Assembly: GCA_913020435.1 (NCBI GenBank)
Contig: CAJVZZ010000027.1
Coordinates: 1 to 33,619 of the forward strand
From: an uncultured Flavobacteriales bacterium
Lineage (GTDB): Bacteria > Bacteroidota > Bacteroidia > Flavobacteriales_G > Salibacteraceae
Direction: 5' to 3'
DNA: 33,619 nucleotides
In this document: positions 1 through 7,360 of the stretch, piece by piece
How the letters are laid out: the number at the start of each line of letters is the position of its first letter
How positions within the stretch are numbered: position 1 is the stretch's first letter
Made by a program: the position numbers and the translations under genes
Notes under the pieces: generated by a model
Told to the model about the DNA's origin: nothing
What the model saw: the letters and a program-made list of their open reading frames with translations, nothing else
Databases searched by the model: none

Positions 1-312
1 CCCAACTACATGAAATTTCCAATCTGGATGTTTTTTAGTAAGCATCATTGCACTGAATAAAAATTCATTTATTCCTTTTTCAATCAAAACCCTTGCCGGA
101 AATAAGATAATTTTTTTTTTCTTATTATCTATATTAAATTTTTTTAAATCTACTCCTGCTCCATTAAATAATAATATTTTAGAACCTTTTATTTTAACTT
201 TATCTATAAAAAATTTTTTATCAGTTTGATTTTCAAGTATTAACAGAGTGTTTTTTGATTTTAAAGAGAACTTAAAGAAAACAGATAAGGCAATAAAGAT
301 TGCTAATAGTCC
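1..312 (-). pseudogene. Glycosyltransferase family 4 fragment, 5' end missing, continues off the left edge
   Basis: The minus-strand frame open from 312 to 1 reads as the middle of a GT-B family 4 glycosyltransferase. It has an 'LILENQTDKKFF' stretch (the usual 'vifqN.dD..lF'), then 'NGAGVDLKKF', then 'LFPARVLIEKGINEF' and 'WKFHVVG' at the window edge. These match the inter-domain region and start of the nucleotide-sugar-binding domain in enzymes that build surface polysaccharides. The frame is closed by a stop at 313-315. No ATG, GTG or TTG lies between that stop and the conserved part, and no other minus frame upstream looks like the missing acceptor domain. The gene is therefore truncated at its 5' end. 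The family call is firm; the pseudogene call is inferred from the missing N-terminal half. The 3' part cannot be seen. Confidence 0.72.
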
Positions 313-430
313 TTATAAGACCAGGAAGAAAGTTCAACTGATTAAAGAACTTATGCCTAAGGAATCAGTGCAATTTATTGCAGATATACTTCAGATAACA
401 AGACAGGCTGTCTATAAATCGTTGAGATAA
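248..430 (+). pseudogene. Orphan helix-turn-helix C-terminal fragment
   Basis: A 60-codon plus-strand frame starts at a GTG and ends in a convincing helix-turn-helix: 'LIKELMPKESVQFIADILQ' followed by 'ITRQAVYKSLR', in which 'TRQAVYKSL' looks like a recognition helix. The first 20 or so codons overlap the glycosyltransferase fragment on the other strand and are probably only its shadow, so the real remnant is about 290-430. The frame has no obvious start of its own. It may be the tail of a regulator or a transposase-like DNA-binding protein whose front was lost at the same junction that cut the glycosyltransferase. I do not recognise a family. Confidence 0.4.
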
Positions 431-846
431 CACAAGTTAAATTCACCATATTAAGTGTCTCATAATTAATAGCAATAAGGCATCGACAATTTAAGAAAGT
501 GATGAACCGTTTAGAGGGTTAGGGTTAGGTACTGTGGTTATGCGACTGTCTGAAAACACCCTGTTTTAGGGTATAAAAAGGAGATAATTAGTGTTAATAG
601 TGTGATATGTAGATGTTTGATTTAATATCGATGACAAATATTTAACTGTCTCACAACTGTCTGAAAGTAGCTTAAAAGCTAAAATTTAGTATTTTCGGAA
701 TTGTATAATGCGTTACTTCTATTTTGATTATAGCCCTTTTTTGCGAAGTTAAAGGGTAGAGCATTAAGGAAAACGATTTTTTGTAAAACAATCGTTTTTC
801 GTGGTCGCATCGGGGTTTCATGAATAATAAACGACCTCTGACTCCT
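431..846. other. Gene-free stretch with short inverted and direct repeats
   Basis: I see no convincing gene here. Visible structure: an 'actgtctgaaa' 11-mer at about 544-554 and again at about 656-666; a small hairpin 'accct-gtttt-agggt' near 562-576; a perfect 9-bp inverted repeat, aaaacgatt (770-778) against aatcgtttt (790-798), with an 11-nt loop and a short T run; and a GGTCG/CGACC pair spanning about 802-835. The minus-strand open frame at 672-863 contains these hairpins and has no protein character. The stretch lies between the gene fragments at the left edge and the tRNA, which fits a decayed island boundary (inference). Confidence 0.45.
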
Positions 847-888
847 AAAAAAAAGTCCTCCAACTTATGAGTTAAAGGACTTTTTTAA
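847..888 (-). terminator. Intrinsic terminator after the CAU tRNA
   Basis: The stem aaaagtcct (851-859) pairs with aggactttt (876-884), with a further aact/agtt pair inside the loop. A/T runs flank both sides, so it can work in both directions. It lies directly 3' of the minus-strand tRNA. Confidence 0.85.
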
Positions 889-891
889 TAG

Positions 892-965
892 TGGGCCCAG
901 CAGGGCTCGAACCTGCGACCCTCTGATTATGAGTCAGATGCTCTAACCAACTGAGCTATGGGCCC
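892..965 (-). tRNA. tRNA with CAU anticodon (elongator Met or Ile2)
   Basis: A complete 74-nt cloverleaf is visible: acceptor GGGCCCA/TGGGCCC with discriminator A, D stem GCTC/GAGC, anticodon stem TCTGA/TCAGA around the loop CTCATAA, and T arm GCAGG-TTCGAGC-CCTGC. CCA is not encoded. The CAT anticodon fits elongator tRNA-Met, or tRNA-Ile2, whose C34 is modified to lysidine by TilS. There is no initiator-type mismatch at the first base pair. Positions 4 and 5 are C paired with G; from memory these are features TilS favours in Ile2, so Ile2 is a real possibility. Sequence alone does not settle the identity here. Confidence 0.96.
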
Positions 966-1015
966 TGTTCTTGAAAAGAAAATGGTTGAGACCTCCCTCT
1001 CTTGAACCGAGACTG

Positions 1016-1045
1016 CAAATTTATTTTTTCTTTACATACGTGCAA
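1016..1045 (-). promoter_or_regulatory. Bacteroidota-type promoter of the CAU tRNA
   Basis: Read on the minus strand, a TTG (1043-1045), 19 nt of spacer and TAAATTTG (1016-1023) match the Bacteroidota primary sigma consensus, TTTG at -33 and TAnnTTTG at -7. The box lies about 50 nt upstream of the mature tRNA 5' end, leaving a leader for RNase P removal. Confidence 0.7.
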
Positions 1046-1079
1046 CAAACCAATGGGTCAAACTTTCTTTATTTGTTGA

Positions 1080-1694
1080 ATGAATTTAAATGGAATAAAA
1101 AACATCATTTTTGACCTTGGTGGAGTGATCTTAGATATTGACTATAATCTAACAGTAAAAGCTTTTGAGGCACTAGGAATTCCTAACTTTAAAGAGCAGT
1201 ACTCGAAAATGAGTCAATCCAATTTATTTGACGACATTGAAACTGGAAAAATAAGTCCCGAAGAGTTCTACAATTTAATTAGAGCAGTTTCAAAGAAAGA
1301 CTTTAGTAATAATCAAATTAACACAGCTTGGAATGCTCTTCTACTTCATTTACCTCAACACAGAATAGACCTATTGAAAGAACTAAACGGTAAATTTCGT
1401 CTGTTTCTACTTTCCAATACGAATGCAATTCATTATGAAGATTATACGAAAATCATAAAACGTGAAAATGGACTCGAGGGACTTGAATCTTTATTCGAGA
1501 AAACCTACTTATCATACGAAATGGGACTAAGGAAACCTGATCCTGAAATATTTCAAGTAGTATTAAATGAAAATAACTTAGTTCCGAAAGAGACCTTGTT
1601 TATTGACGATTCCCCACAGCATATTAAATCGGCAAAGTCTTTGGGAATTGTTGCTTATCATTTGGAGGTTGAGGATATAAACGAATTGTTTTGA
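1080..1694 (+). CDS. HAD-superfamily phosphatase, YihX-like
   Basis: This 204-aa cytoplasmic haloacid dehalogenase-fold hydrolase probably dephosphorylates a small phosphometabolite. Motif I is 'FDLGGVILDID' with nucleophile Asp12; the residue two further on is Gly, as in the YihX/epoxide-hydrolase N-terminal branch, not the Asp of classical phosphatases. Motif II is the Ser of 'FLLSNTN', motif III the Lys of 'LRKPDPEIF', and motif IV 'FIDDSPQHI'. An alpha-helical cap lies between motifs I and II (about residues 20-90). Length is normal for the branch. The ATG is the only good start and the leader is short. It converges on the radical SAM gene with a 41-nt gap and no clear terminator. Substrate unknown; the homologous E. 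coli protein YihX acts on glucose-1-phosphate. Confidence 0.9.
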   Translation: MNLNGIKNIIFDLGGVILDIDYNLTVKAFEALGIPNFKEQYSKMSQSNLFDDIETGKISPEEFYNLIRAVSKKDFSNNQINTAWNALLLHLPQHRIDLLKELNGKFRLFLLSNTNAIHYEDYTKIIKRENGLEGLESLFEKTYLSYEMGLRKPDPEIFQVVLNENNLVPKETLFIDDSPQHIKSAKSLGIVAYHLEVEDINELF

Positions 1695-1735
1695 GCTACT
1701 GAAATAGATTCAGCATGACTATCTAATTAATCAAC

Positions 1736-2758
1736 CTACGTCCAAACCTGAGTTCCCTCAGTACAATTTGTACAAATATCTATTTGATCTCGAGCTGTGA
1801 GCACCGATTCTCTGAAATTGTCGTAAGGTTCAGACTTCCAAAGTGTGTTGAACGCAGTCGAATTTAAATCTCCCAACTGATGTGTCGCATCTTTATCAAA
1901 ACAACAAGGCACTACTTTTCCATCCCAAGTTACTACACAACCCTGCCACATCCGCCAGCAATGATTGAGCATCTTGTTTTTTAATCGAAACTTTCCGTCT
2001 TTTCCTTTTCGGTAACGAGAATACTCTTCATTATCTGGCAACAAAGGATTTCCATTCTCATAATCGTAAACCTGAGCTGTTTTAAAGCGAACCTCATCTA
2101 CTCCCAATTCATTTCCCAATTTCACAACATCTTCTATCTGATGTTCATTAGGCTTTACCACCAAAAACTGAAAAATGATATGTGGGGTGCTACTTTTTAA
2201 ACGCTTTCGTACCTCAATTAAGTTTTTTGTTCCTTCTAGAACTTTTTCTAATTTCCCTCTTTTACGGTATTGCTCATAGACTTCTTGAGTAGTCCCGTCG
2301 ATAGAAATTATAATTCTTGACAGACCACTTTTAACCGTTTCTTCCGACTTCTCTTTAGTCAAGTAATGAGCATTTGTAGACGTTGCAGTGTACATGCCTT
2401 TTTCAGAAGCATAACTCACCATTTTCAGAAAATCACGGTTCAAATACGGTTCACCTTGAAAATAAAAGGTCAGATACCAAAGCTTTGAAGTCACTTGGTT
2501 TATCCAACCTTTAAACTGTTCATTTTGAGCATTTCCTGTATCTCTAGAAAACTGCCTTAATCCACTAGGACATTCAGGACAACCTAAATTGCAAGTGGTG
2601 GTTGGTTCGAATGAAAGACTAAATGGTTGACCCCAATGCACAACCTTGCCTAACAATCGACTGATTCGAAATGAGACAAGAAGCAAAAAAAAATTCCATA
2701 CTTTAAGTATAGAACCTCTTTTTAATATTTCAAATACATCTTTCAGTTGAACATTCAC
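1736..2758 (-). CDS. Radical SAM protein with SPASM-type C-terminus
   Basis: A 340-aa radical S-adenosylmethionine enzyme. The 4Fe-4S/SAM motif CxxxCxxC is at Cys56, Cys60 and Cys63 ('TTTCNLGCPECPSG'). The core barrel follows, with 'TFYFQGEPYLN', 'TATSTNAHYL' and 'IIISIDGTT'. The last 80 residues form a Cys-rich SPASM-like region ('CWRMWQGCVV', 'VPCCFD', 'ICTNC') that would hold one or two extra Fe-S clusters. SPASM proteins modify peptides or act in cofactor and glycan pathways; no peptide substrate gene is visible beside this one, so the reaction is unknown. The start is GTG, with no nearby ATG. A perfect TAGTTTTG -7 box at 2763-2770 puts transcription start at or next to the GTG, so the mRNA is probably leaderless. 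Transcribed alone. Confidence 0.9.
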   Translation of the reverse strand: MNVQLKDVFEILKRGSILKVWNFFLLLVSFRISRLLGKVVHWGQPFSLSFEPTTTCNLGCPECPSGLRQFSRDTGNAQNEQFKGWINQVTSKLWYLTFYFQGEPYLNRDFLKMVSYASEKGMYTATSTNAHYLTKEKSEETVKSGLSRIIISIDGTTQEVYEQYRKRGKLEKVLEGTKNLIEVRKRLKSSTPHIIFQFLVVKPNEHQIEDVVKLGNELGVDEVRFKTAQVYDYENGNPLLPDNEEYSRYRKGKDGKFRLKNKMLNHCWRMWQGCVVTWDGKVVPCCFDKDATHQLGDLNSTAFNTLWKSEPYDNFRESVLTARDQIDICTNCTEGTQVWT

Positions 2759-2762
2759 AAAG

Positions 2763-2770
2763 CAAAACTA
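2763..2770 (-). promoter_or_regulatory. -7 box immediately upstream of the radical SAM gene
   Basis: TAGTTTTG on the minus strand matches TAnnTTTG exactly. It ends 4 nt before the GTG start, which predicts a leaderless transcript. No clear TTTG lies at the expected -33 distance. Confidence 0.5.
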
Positions 2771-2928
2771 ACCACTCTAACTGAATAAAGTAACTAACTA
2801 CTTTTAGTTTGATTGCTCTATTCTTTAAATACTAAATGCCAAAATCTAATTTAATATTTTTGTTCAGTATTAATTATTCTCTTTCAATTTGAGCTTTAAA
2901 ATAGTTTCTTTAAAAGTCCGTTTATGGT

Positions 2929-3807
2929 TTAATTCAATTCCTCTTCAAATTTATTGTGAATTATTAAAATAACTAGACCGAATACGATTGCACCAACAAT
3001 TAGCACTGTATTTAATAAACCACTTACTGAAAAAGAAAGGCGAATAAGAATAGTAGAGATAATGAATCCAGAATTACGGATTACTTTATGAAATTTATCA
3101 GTGTAATAAAAAGAAGCCAACAATAAAATTACGTCTACTAAAATTAAGAGTGTGAAAAACTCATCAAAAAATATATTATTTATATTTTTAAATGAAGCTC
3201 CTATCATAATCTCTGGATTAATAAGCGCGGAAATCCAATTTGAAAAACTATAAACAGCGATAATGATGAGCACTGGCACTAAGCAAGTAGCAACCGCTTT
3301 TTTAAAAGTTATGAAACTATTGATATTACTATCTATCATTTTTAGCGGGACCTCTTGCTTTTTTCTGCTTTGTTTGTAAAACAGAAAAAGCAGGTAAAAT
3401 AAAATAATCGAGGCAATGATGTCATAAGTAAATTGCAAATCATTTTTAATTTCAAACCAATTTGAGGATAACTTTAAATCGGATAAATCTTTGAAAATTC
3501 GCCTTATGATGATTAGTGTGATGATCTCATATTGCTTACCAATATATGTGGTGATAGATTTTGGTAAATAATATATTACGAGATATACTTCATACAACAA
3601 AATAAATGAGAAGGGAGTGTAAATAGCTGCTATTGGGCTGTCAAAAAGACTTGACTCTAAGTAAATTAATTTAGAGTTAACTAAAAAAATAAGAATTAAA
3701 TGAATAACAAAACTGGCAATAGCGATGCTCAATATAATTTTTTCACTTCTTTTTTTCGTTATTTCAGAAAGAAAAAAAGCAAATATGTCGCGAGTAATAT
3801 TTTTCAA
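2929..3807 (-). CDS. Polytopic membrane protein of unknown function
   Basis: 292 aa with about six or seven hydrophobic spans, near residues 24-44, 57-82, 128-147, 172-192, 215-235 and 245-285. There is no signal peptide and a basic N-terminus, so it should sit in the inner membrane. A charged stretch between spans two and three ('YIGKQYEIITLIIIRRIFKD') is the most distinctive part and could be an amphipathic helix; I do not recognise the family. The start is TTG: no ATG occurs until about residue 155, and an in-frame stop lies only five codons upstream of the TTG, so the start is well bounded. It lies 67 nt downstream of the ferritin gene on the same strand and may be cotranscribed, but nothing in the protein suggests iron handling. 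Confidence 0.75.
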   Translation of the reverse strand: MKNITRDIFAFFLSEITKKRSEKIILSIAIASFVIHLILIFLVNSKLIYLESSLFDSPIAAIYTPFSFILLYEVYLVIYYLPKSITTYIGKQYEIITLIIIRRIFKDLSDLKLSSNWFEIKNDLQFTYDIIASIILFYLLFLFYKQSRKKQEVPLKMIDSNINSFITFKKAVATCLVPVLIIIAVYSFSNWISALINPEIMIGASFKNINNIFFDEFFTLLILVDVILLLASFYYTDKFHKVIRNSGFIISTILIRLSFSVSGLLNTVLIVGAIVFGLVILIIHNKFEEELN

Positions 3808-3874
3808 CTTTACATTTAACTAATTATGTTGGCTTATGCCTAAATATTTAAGCCATTCACTCCCCTTTAAACGC

Positions 3875-4390
3875 TTAAGCTGGATTATTTGCCGCACTTT
3901 GCACTTTTATACTTTTTACATCTCTATCAAAAAGATACAATCCACCTTTATCGTTTCCAATCAAGTTCAGCTTGTCCAATATAGTTCTAGCAAGCGCTTC
4001 TTCTTCAATTTGCTCAGCAACATACCATTGTAAGAAGTTGTGCGTAGTATAATCCCTCAACTCCAAACATCTAAAAACTAATTCGTTGATACTGTTAGTT
4101 ATTAATTCTTCGTGCTTCAACAAATCATCAAAAATAGCTTGTAACGAATCAAATACCGTTGCTGGTTTTGATAGTTCCGGAACTATAGAGGTGCCTCCAC
4201 GTTCATTAATATAGCGTAAAATTTTCATCATGTGCGCGCGCTCTTCTTCACTGTGCATGTATAAAAACTCTGCTGTCCCACTGTATCCTTTACCTTCTGC
4301 CCAAGAGGCCATCGCTAAATAATATTGAGAACTTTCTGCTTCCATTCTTAACTGTTCATTGAGCTGCTTCTCTATGTCTGCTGAAATCAT
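3875..4390 (-). CDS. ftnA: Ferritin, FtnA type (non-haem iron storage)
   Basis: This 171-aa four-helix ferritin oxidises Fe(II) and stores iron as a ferric mineral inside a 24-subunit cytoplasmic shell. The ferroxidase residues fall at the same numbers as in E. coli FtnA: Glu17, Tyr24, Glu50, His53, Glu94, Gln127 and Glu130 ('MEAESSQYY', 'SEEERAHMM', 'KHEELI', 'AEQIEEEA'). There is no Met haem ligand of the bacterioferritin kind. Start is ATG. It is divergent from RNase R, with a 141-nt gap holding a TAATTTTG -7 box for ferritin. The unknown membrane gene follows on the same strand. Confidence 0.96.
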   Translation of the reverse strand: MISADIEKQLNEQLRMEAESSQYYLAMASWAEGKGYSGTAEFLYMHSEEERAHMMKILRYINERGGTSIVPELSKPATVFDSLQAIFDDLLKHEELITNSINELVFRCLELRDYTTHNFLQWYVAEQIEEEALARTILDKLNLIGNDKGGLYLFDRDVKSIKVQSAANNPA

Positions 4391-4445
4391 GTTAATATAC
4401 CTTTAAATTGTTAGTGAAAAATTGGACTTTCCAACTTTTCTTCGT

Positions 4446-4476
4446 CAAAATTACGTTTCCTTCGCTAATAAGAAAA
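4446..4476 (-). promoter_or_regulatory. Probable ferritin promoter
   Basis: Minus-strand TAATTTTG (4446-4453) is an exact TAnnTTTG box. A TTTT (4473-4476) lies 19 nt upstream at the -33 position, one base off TTTG. The predicted leader is about 50 nt. Confidence 0.5.
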
Positions 4477-4531
4477 CTGAACCAGTAAAATGGTTTTAAT
4501 AATACTCAATTTAGAATTAATCTAATTACCC

Positions 4532-6700
4532 TTGGGAAGAAAAAGACGTAACGAACGCATTGGAAAACGAAACGGGTCTGCGGGCCAGTCAAGTTCAATA
4601 AAAAAACTGATTTTAGATGCCTTTCAGGAACATCCAAAACGGATTTTCAACTATAAACAAGTTGCCCGAAGAATTAGCTTGAATACTAGTAAAGGCAAAG
4701 AACAGGTGCAAAACGCATTATTCAAACTTGTAGAAGAAGGTGCATTATTGGAAAATGATCCTGGACAGTTCCAATTGCATGAAATTTCTAAAATTGTAAT
4801 TGGAGTAATCGATATTACTCAAAAAGGTTCCGGATTCGTAATTGTTGAAGGAATGGAAAATGATATTTTTATTCCCTCTTCAGAGACTAATCGTGCATTA
4901 AACGGTGATACTGTAGAAGTTAAAGTAGTTCCTGAAAAGAAAGGAAAACTAAAGGGTCGCGTCATTAATGTATTAGAACGCAAGAAAATTCAGTTTGTAG
5001 GTTCACTTGAAGTAAGTGAAAAATTTGCTTTTTTCACTGCCTCCAGTACAAAAATGAATCAGGATATTTTCATTCCTAAAAATAAATTAAACAATGCAAC
5101 ACACCGACAAAAAGTCGTTGTAAAGTTGACCGAATGGCCAGTTGGAGCAAATTCTCCGTTTGGAGAAGTGGTTGAAATACTCGGGAACCCTGGAGAAAAT
5201 GATACTGAAATGAACAGTATTCTTGCAGACTATGGTTTCCCATTAAACTTTCCAGAACGAGTAGAAGAAGCTGCGTCGAAAATTGATACTACTATTACGG
5301 AGGAAGAGATCGCTAAACGTGAAGACTTTAGAAAAGTAACCACCTTTACTATCGATCCGCATGATGCAAAAGACTTTGACGATGCGCTTTCTATAAGAAA
5401 TTTAGAAAATGATAAATTAGAAATTGGAGTTCATATTGCTGATGTAACGCATTATGTACAGCCAAAATCAATTATTGAAAAAGAAGCTGTTTCAAGAGCA
5501 ACTTCAGTTTATTTGGTGGATAGGGTTATCCCAATGCTACCTGAGGTTTTATCAAATGGGGTGTGTAGCCTTCGTCCTAACGAAGACAAACTTTGCTACA
5601 GTTGCATCTTTACTTTCGATAAGAATCATAAAATCATAAATCATAGAATTACGCGAAGTGTAATTCATTCTGACCGTCGATTTACTTACGAAGATGTTCA
5701 AGAAATTTTGGAAGGAAAAGTCGGTGACTTTGAAAAAGAACTCCATACACTGAACACTATTGCAAAAGAAAAGCGCGCAATTAGGCTTAAAGAAGGTTCA
5801 ATTGCCTTTGACAAGGTGGAGGTTCGATTTAACTTAGACGAAGAAAAGAAGCCGGTTGGAGTGCTGCTGAAAGTGCAAAAAGATGCGCACAAACTAATTG
5901 AGGAGTTCATGTTATTAGCTAATAAAACAGTTGCTTCTGATATTGGTAATCCAAAAGAGAAATTCCAAAAACCAAGAACTTTTGTATACCGTATACACGA
6001 TACTCCTGATCCAGAAAAACTTAAAACGTTCTCTCATTTTATCAAACGTTTTGGATATGATTATGCCTTTGGGGAAGGCAATGTTGCTCAAAACCTAAAT
6101 GCTTTATTACAAGAAGTTCAAGGAAAAGGCGAAGAAAATACAATTGAAAACCTCGCTATTCGAACCATGGCAAAGGCCGTATATACAACTGAAAATATAG
6201 GCCATTACGGATTAGGATTTTCTCATTATAGTCACTTTACATCTCCAATTAGGCGATACCCAGATATGATGGTTCACCGATTATTAACTCAATATTTAGC
6301 AGGTCAAAATGAAGTAGACCAAGAGTGGTTGGAAGGTCTTTGTAAACATTCTAGCGAGATGGAGCAGCTAGCCACTAATGCTGAACGAGAATCTACAAAG
6401 TATTTTCAAGTATTGTTTATGCAAGGCACCGAAGGTCAGGAATTCACAGGCATTGTTAGTGGGATGAGTGAGTGGGGTATGTATGTTGAATTAGAGGAAA
6501 GTAAGTGCGAAGGAATGATCCGGTTGCGTGACATTAGCGGCGACTATTTTACTTATGATGAAGAAAATTACCAAGTGGTGGGCAACAACACAAAAACGAT
6601 AATCAATCTAGGGCAAAAACTGATTATTAAGGTAAAGGAAGCTGATTTAGTTCGCAAACGTTTGGACTTTGAATTGATAGATTTTGCGGACGGGAATTAG
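4532..6700 (+). CDS. rnr: Ribonuclease R (3'-5' exoribonuclease)
   Basis: A 722-aa RNase II/R-family processive exoribonuclease that degrades structured RNA in the cytoplasm. Domains in order: basic N-terminus, winged helix (about 25-85), two cold-shock OB domains (about 86-150 and 150-235), catalytic RNB domain (about 265-590), S1 domain (about 635-718). The RNB motif 'IDPHDAKDFDDA' supplies the metal-binding Asp275, Asp281, Asp283 and Asp284 with the family spacing. The winged helix and S1 domain set it apart from RNase II. The start is TTG; the next Met is at residue 107, inside the first OB fold, so no ATG start fits. The stop overlaps by 4 nt the stop of the convergent deacetylase gene. 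Confidence 0.95.
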   Translation: MGRKRRNERIGKRNGSAGQSSSIKKLILDAFQEHPKRIFNYKQVARRISLNTSKGKEQVQNALFKLVEEGALLENDPGQFQLHEISKIVIGVIDITQKGSGFVIVEGMENDIFIPSSETNRALNGDTVEVKVVPEKKGKLKGRVINVLERKKIQFVGSLEVSEKFAFFTASSTKMNQDIFIPKNKLNNATHRQKVVVKLTEWPVGANSPFGEVVEILGNPGENDTEMNSILADYGFPLNFPERVEEAASKIDTTITEEEIAKREDFRKVTTFTIDPHDAKDFDDALSIRNLENDKLEIGVHIADVTHYVQPKSIIEKEAVSRATSVYLVDRVIPMLPEVLSNGVCSLRPNEDKLCYSCIFTFDKNHKIINHRITRSVIHSDRRFTYEDVQEILEGKVGDFEKELHTLNTIAKEKRAIRLKEGSIAFDKVEVRFNLDEEKKPVGVLLKVQKDAHKLIEEFMLLANKTVASDIGNPKEKFQKPRTFVYRIHDTPDPEKLKTFSHFIKRFGYDYAFGEGNVAQNLNALLQEVQGKGEENTIENLAIRTMAKAVYTTENIGHYGLGFSHYSHFTSPIRRYPDMMVHRLLTQYLAGQNEVDQEWLEGLCKHSSEMEQLATNAERESTKYFQVLFMQGTEGQEFTGIVSGMSEWGMYVELEESKCEGMIRLRDISGDYFTYDEENYQVVGNNTKTIINLGQKLIIKVKEADLVRKRLDFELIDFADGN

Positions 6701-7314
6701 ATTTCATCTATCCTACCAAACTCGAAACCTTTCTGTTTAATCGTTTCCAAAACTTTTGGCAGTGCCATCAAAACATTTTTTTCTGCCTTCAAACTGTCGT
6801 GCATTAAAATAATACTACCCTTTTGAAGATTGTTTACGACATTATCTAGGCACTCTTCTGGAGTAACGGTCTTGTCGTAATCCTTGCTCAAAATGTCCCA
6901 GTAGACAACCTTATAACCCGCCACTTTTAAGCGCTTAAATTGCTTCGGGGTCATTCTGCCATATGGAGGTCTAAAATATGCGCTCTTGATTAGCCCATTA
7001 GCCGTCTCGATATTACTTAAATACTCTTTTGATTTCGTTTTCCAGCCACTCAAATGGTTGTAAGTATGGTTTGCCACCATATGTCCTTCGTCCAGAATTC
7101 GTTGATGAACTGTTGGATTCTTTAAAACATTCTCTCCTACCTCAAAAAAGGTCGCAACTGCCTTATGTTTTTTAAGCAAATCAAGAATAGGAAGAGTAAC
7201 CTCAGGAATAGGCCCGTCGTCAAAAGTTAGATAAACTTTATTAATGGTTCTGTCTCCTGAAAAAACAACTCCAGGAAAAAGCTTTTGGGCGCTATCTGGT
7301 AATGAAACTATCAA
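6697..7314 (-). CDS. Polysaccharide deacetylase (NodB domain)
   Basis: A 205-aa carbohydrate esterase family 4 protein, likely to remove N-acetyl groups from peptidoglycan or another amino-sugar polymer. The five NodB motifs are present: 'TFDDGP' (Asp32 base, Asp33 metal), His83 and His87 ('NHTYNH'), 'RPPYG' (115-119), the 'VVYWDI' strand near 137, and 'ILMHDS' with His172. No signal peptide or lipobox is visible; related short Bacteroidota proteins begin the same way with a 'QKLFPG' segment. The start is TTG and the frame is closed 12-15 nt upstream, inside a terminator hairpin, so there is no room for a private promoter. Its 3' end overlaps RNase R by 4 nt. Confidence 0.9.
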   Translation of the reverse strand: MIVSLPDSAQKLFPGVVFSGDRTINKVYLTFDDGPIPEVTLPILDLLKKHKAVATFFEVGENVLKNPTVHQRILDEGHMVANHTYNHLSGWKTKSKEYLSNIETANGLIKSAYFRPPYGRMTPKQFKRLKVAGYKVVYWDILSKDYDKTVTPEECLDNVVNNLQKGSIILMHDSLKAEKNVLMALPKVLETIKQKGFEFGRIDEI

Positions 7315-7315
7315 A

Positions 7316-7354
7316 TAAAAAAGGTCTCATCCCAAAAGCTATCGGGACGAGACT
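7316..7354 (-). terminator. Strong intrinsic terminator of the DUF2723 gene
   Basis: Minus-strand RNA would fold aagtctcgtccc against gggatgagacctt (G-U tolerated) around an AU-rich loop, followed by a six-U run at 7322-7317. It lies just after the stop of the 1070-aa gene and only a few nucleotides before the TTG start of the deacetylase. Confidence 0.85.
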
Positions 7355-7360
7355 TTAAAT

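Noticed and set aside
518-536. Telomere-like 'gggttagggttagg' repeat
   Set aside because: Only two units, in A+T-rich bacterial DNA, with no hairpin end or protein context; treated as chance.
770-798. 9-bp hairpin as a second terminator
   Set aside because: The T run after it is short and no gene ends just before it on either strand; kept only as an inverted repeat in the gap description.
672-863. Minus-strand open frame in the left gap as a gene
   Set aside because: It spans the hairpin structures and part of the tRNA terminator, and its translation has no recognisable motif.
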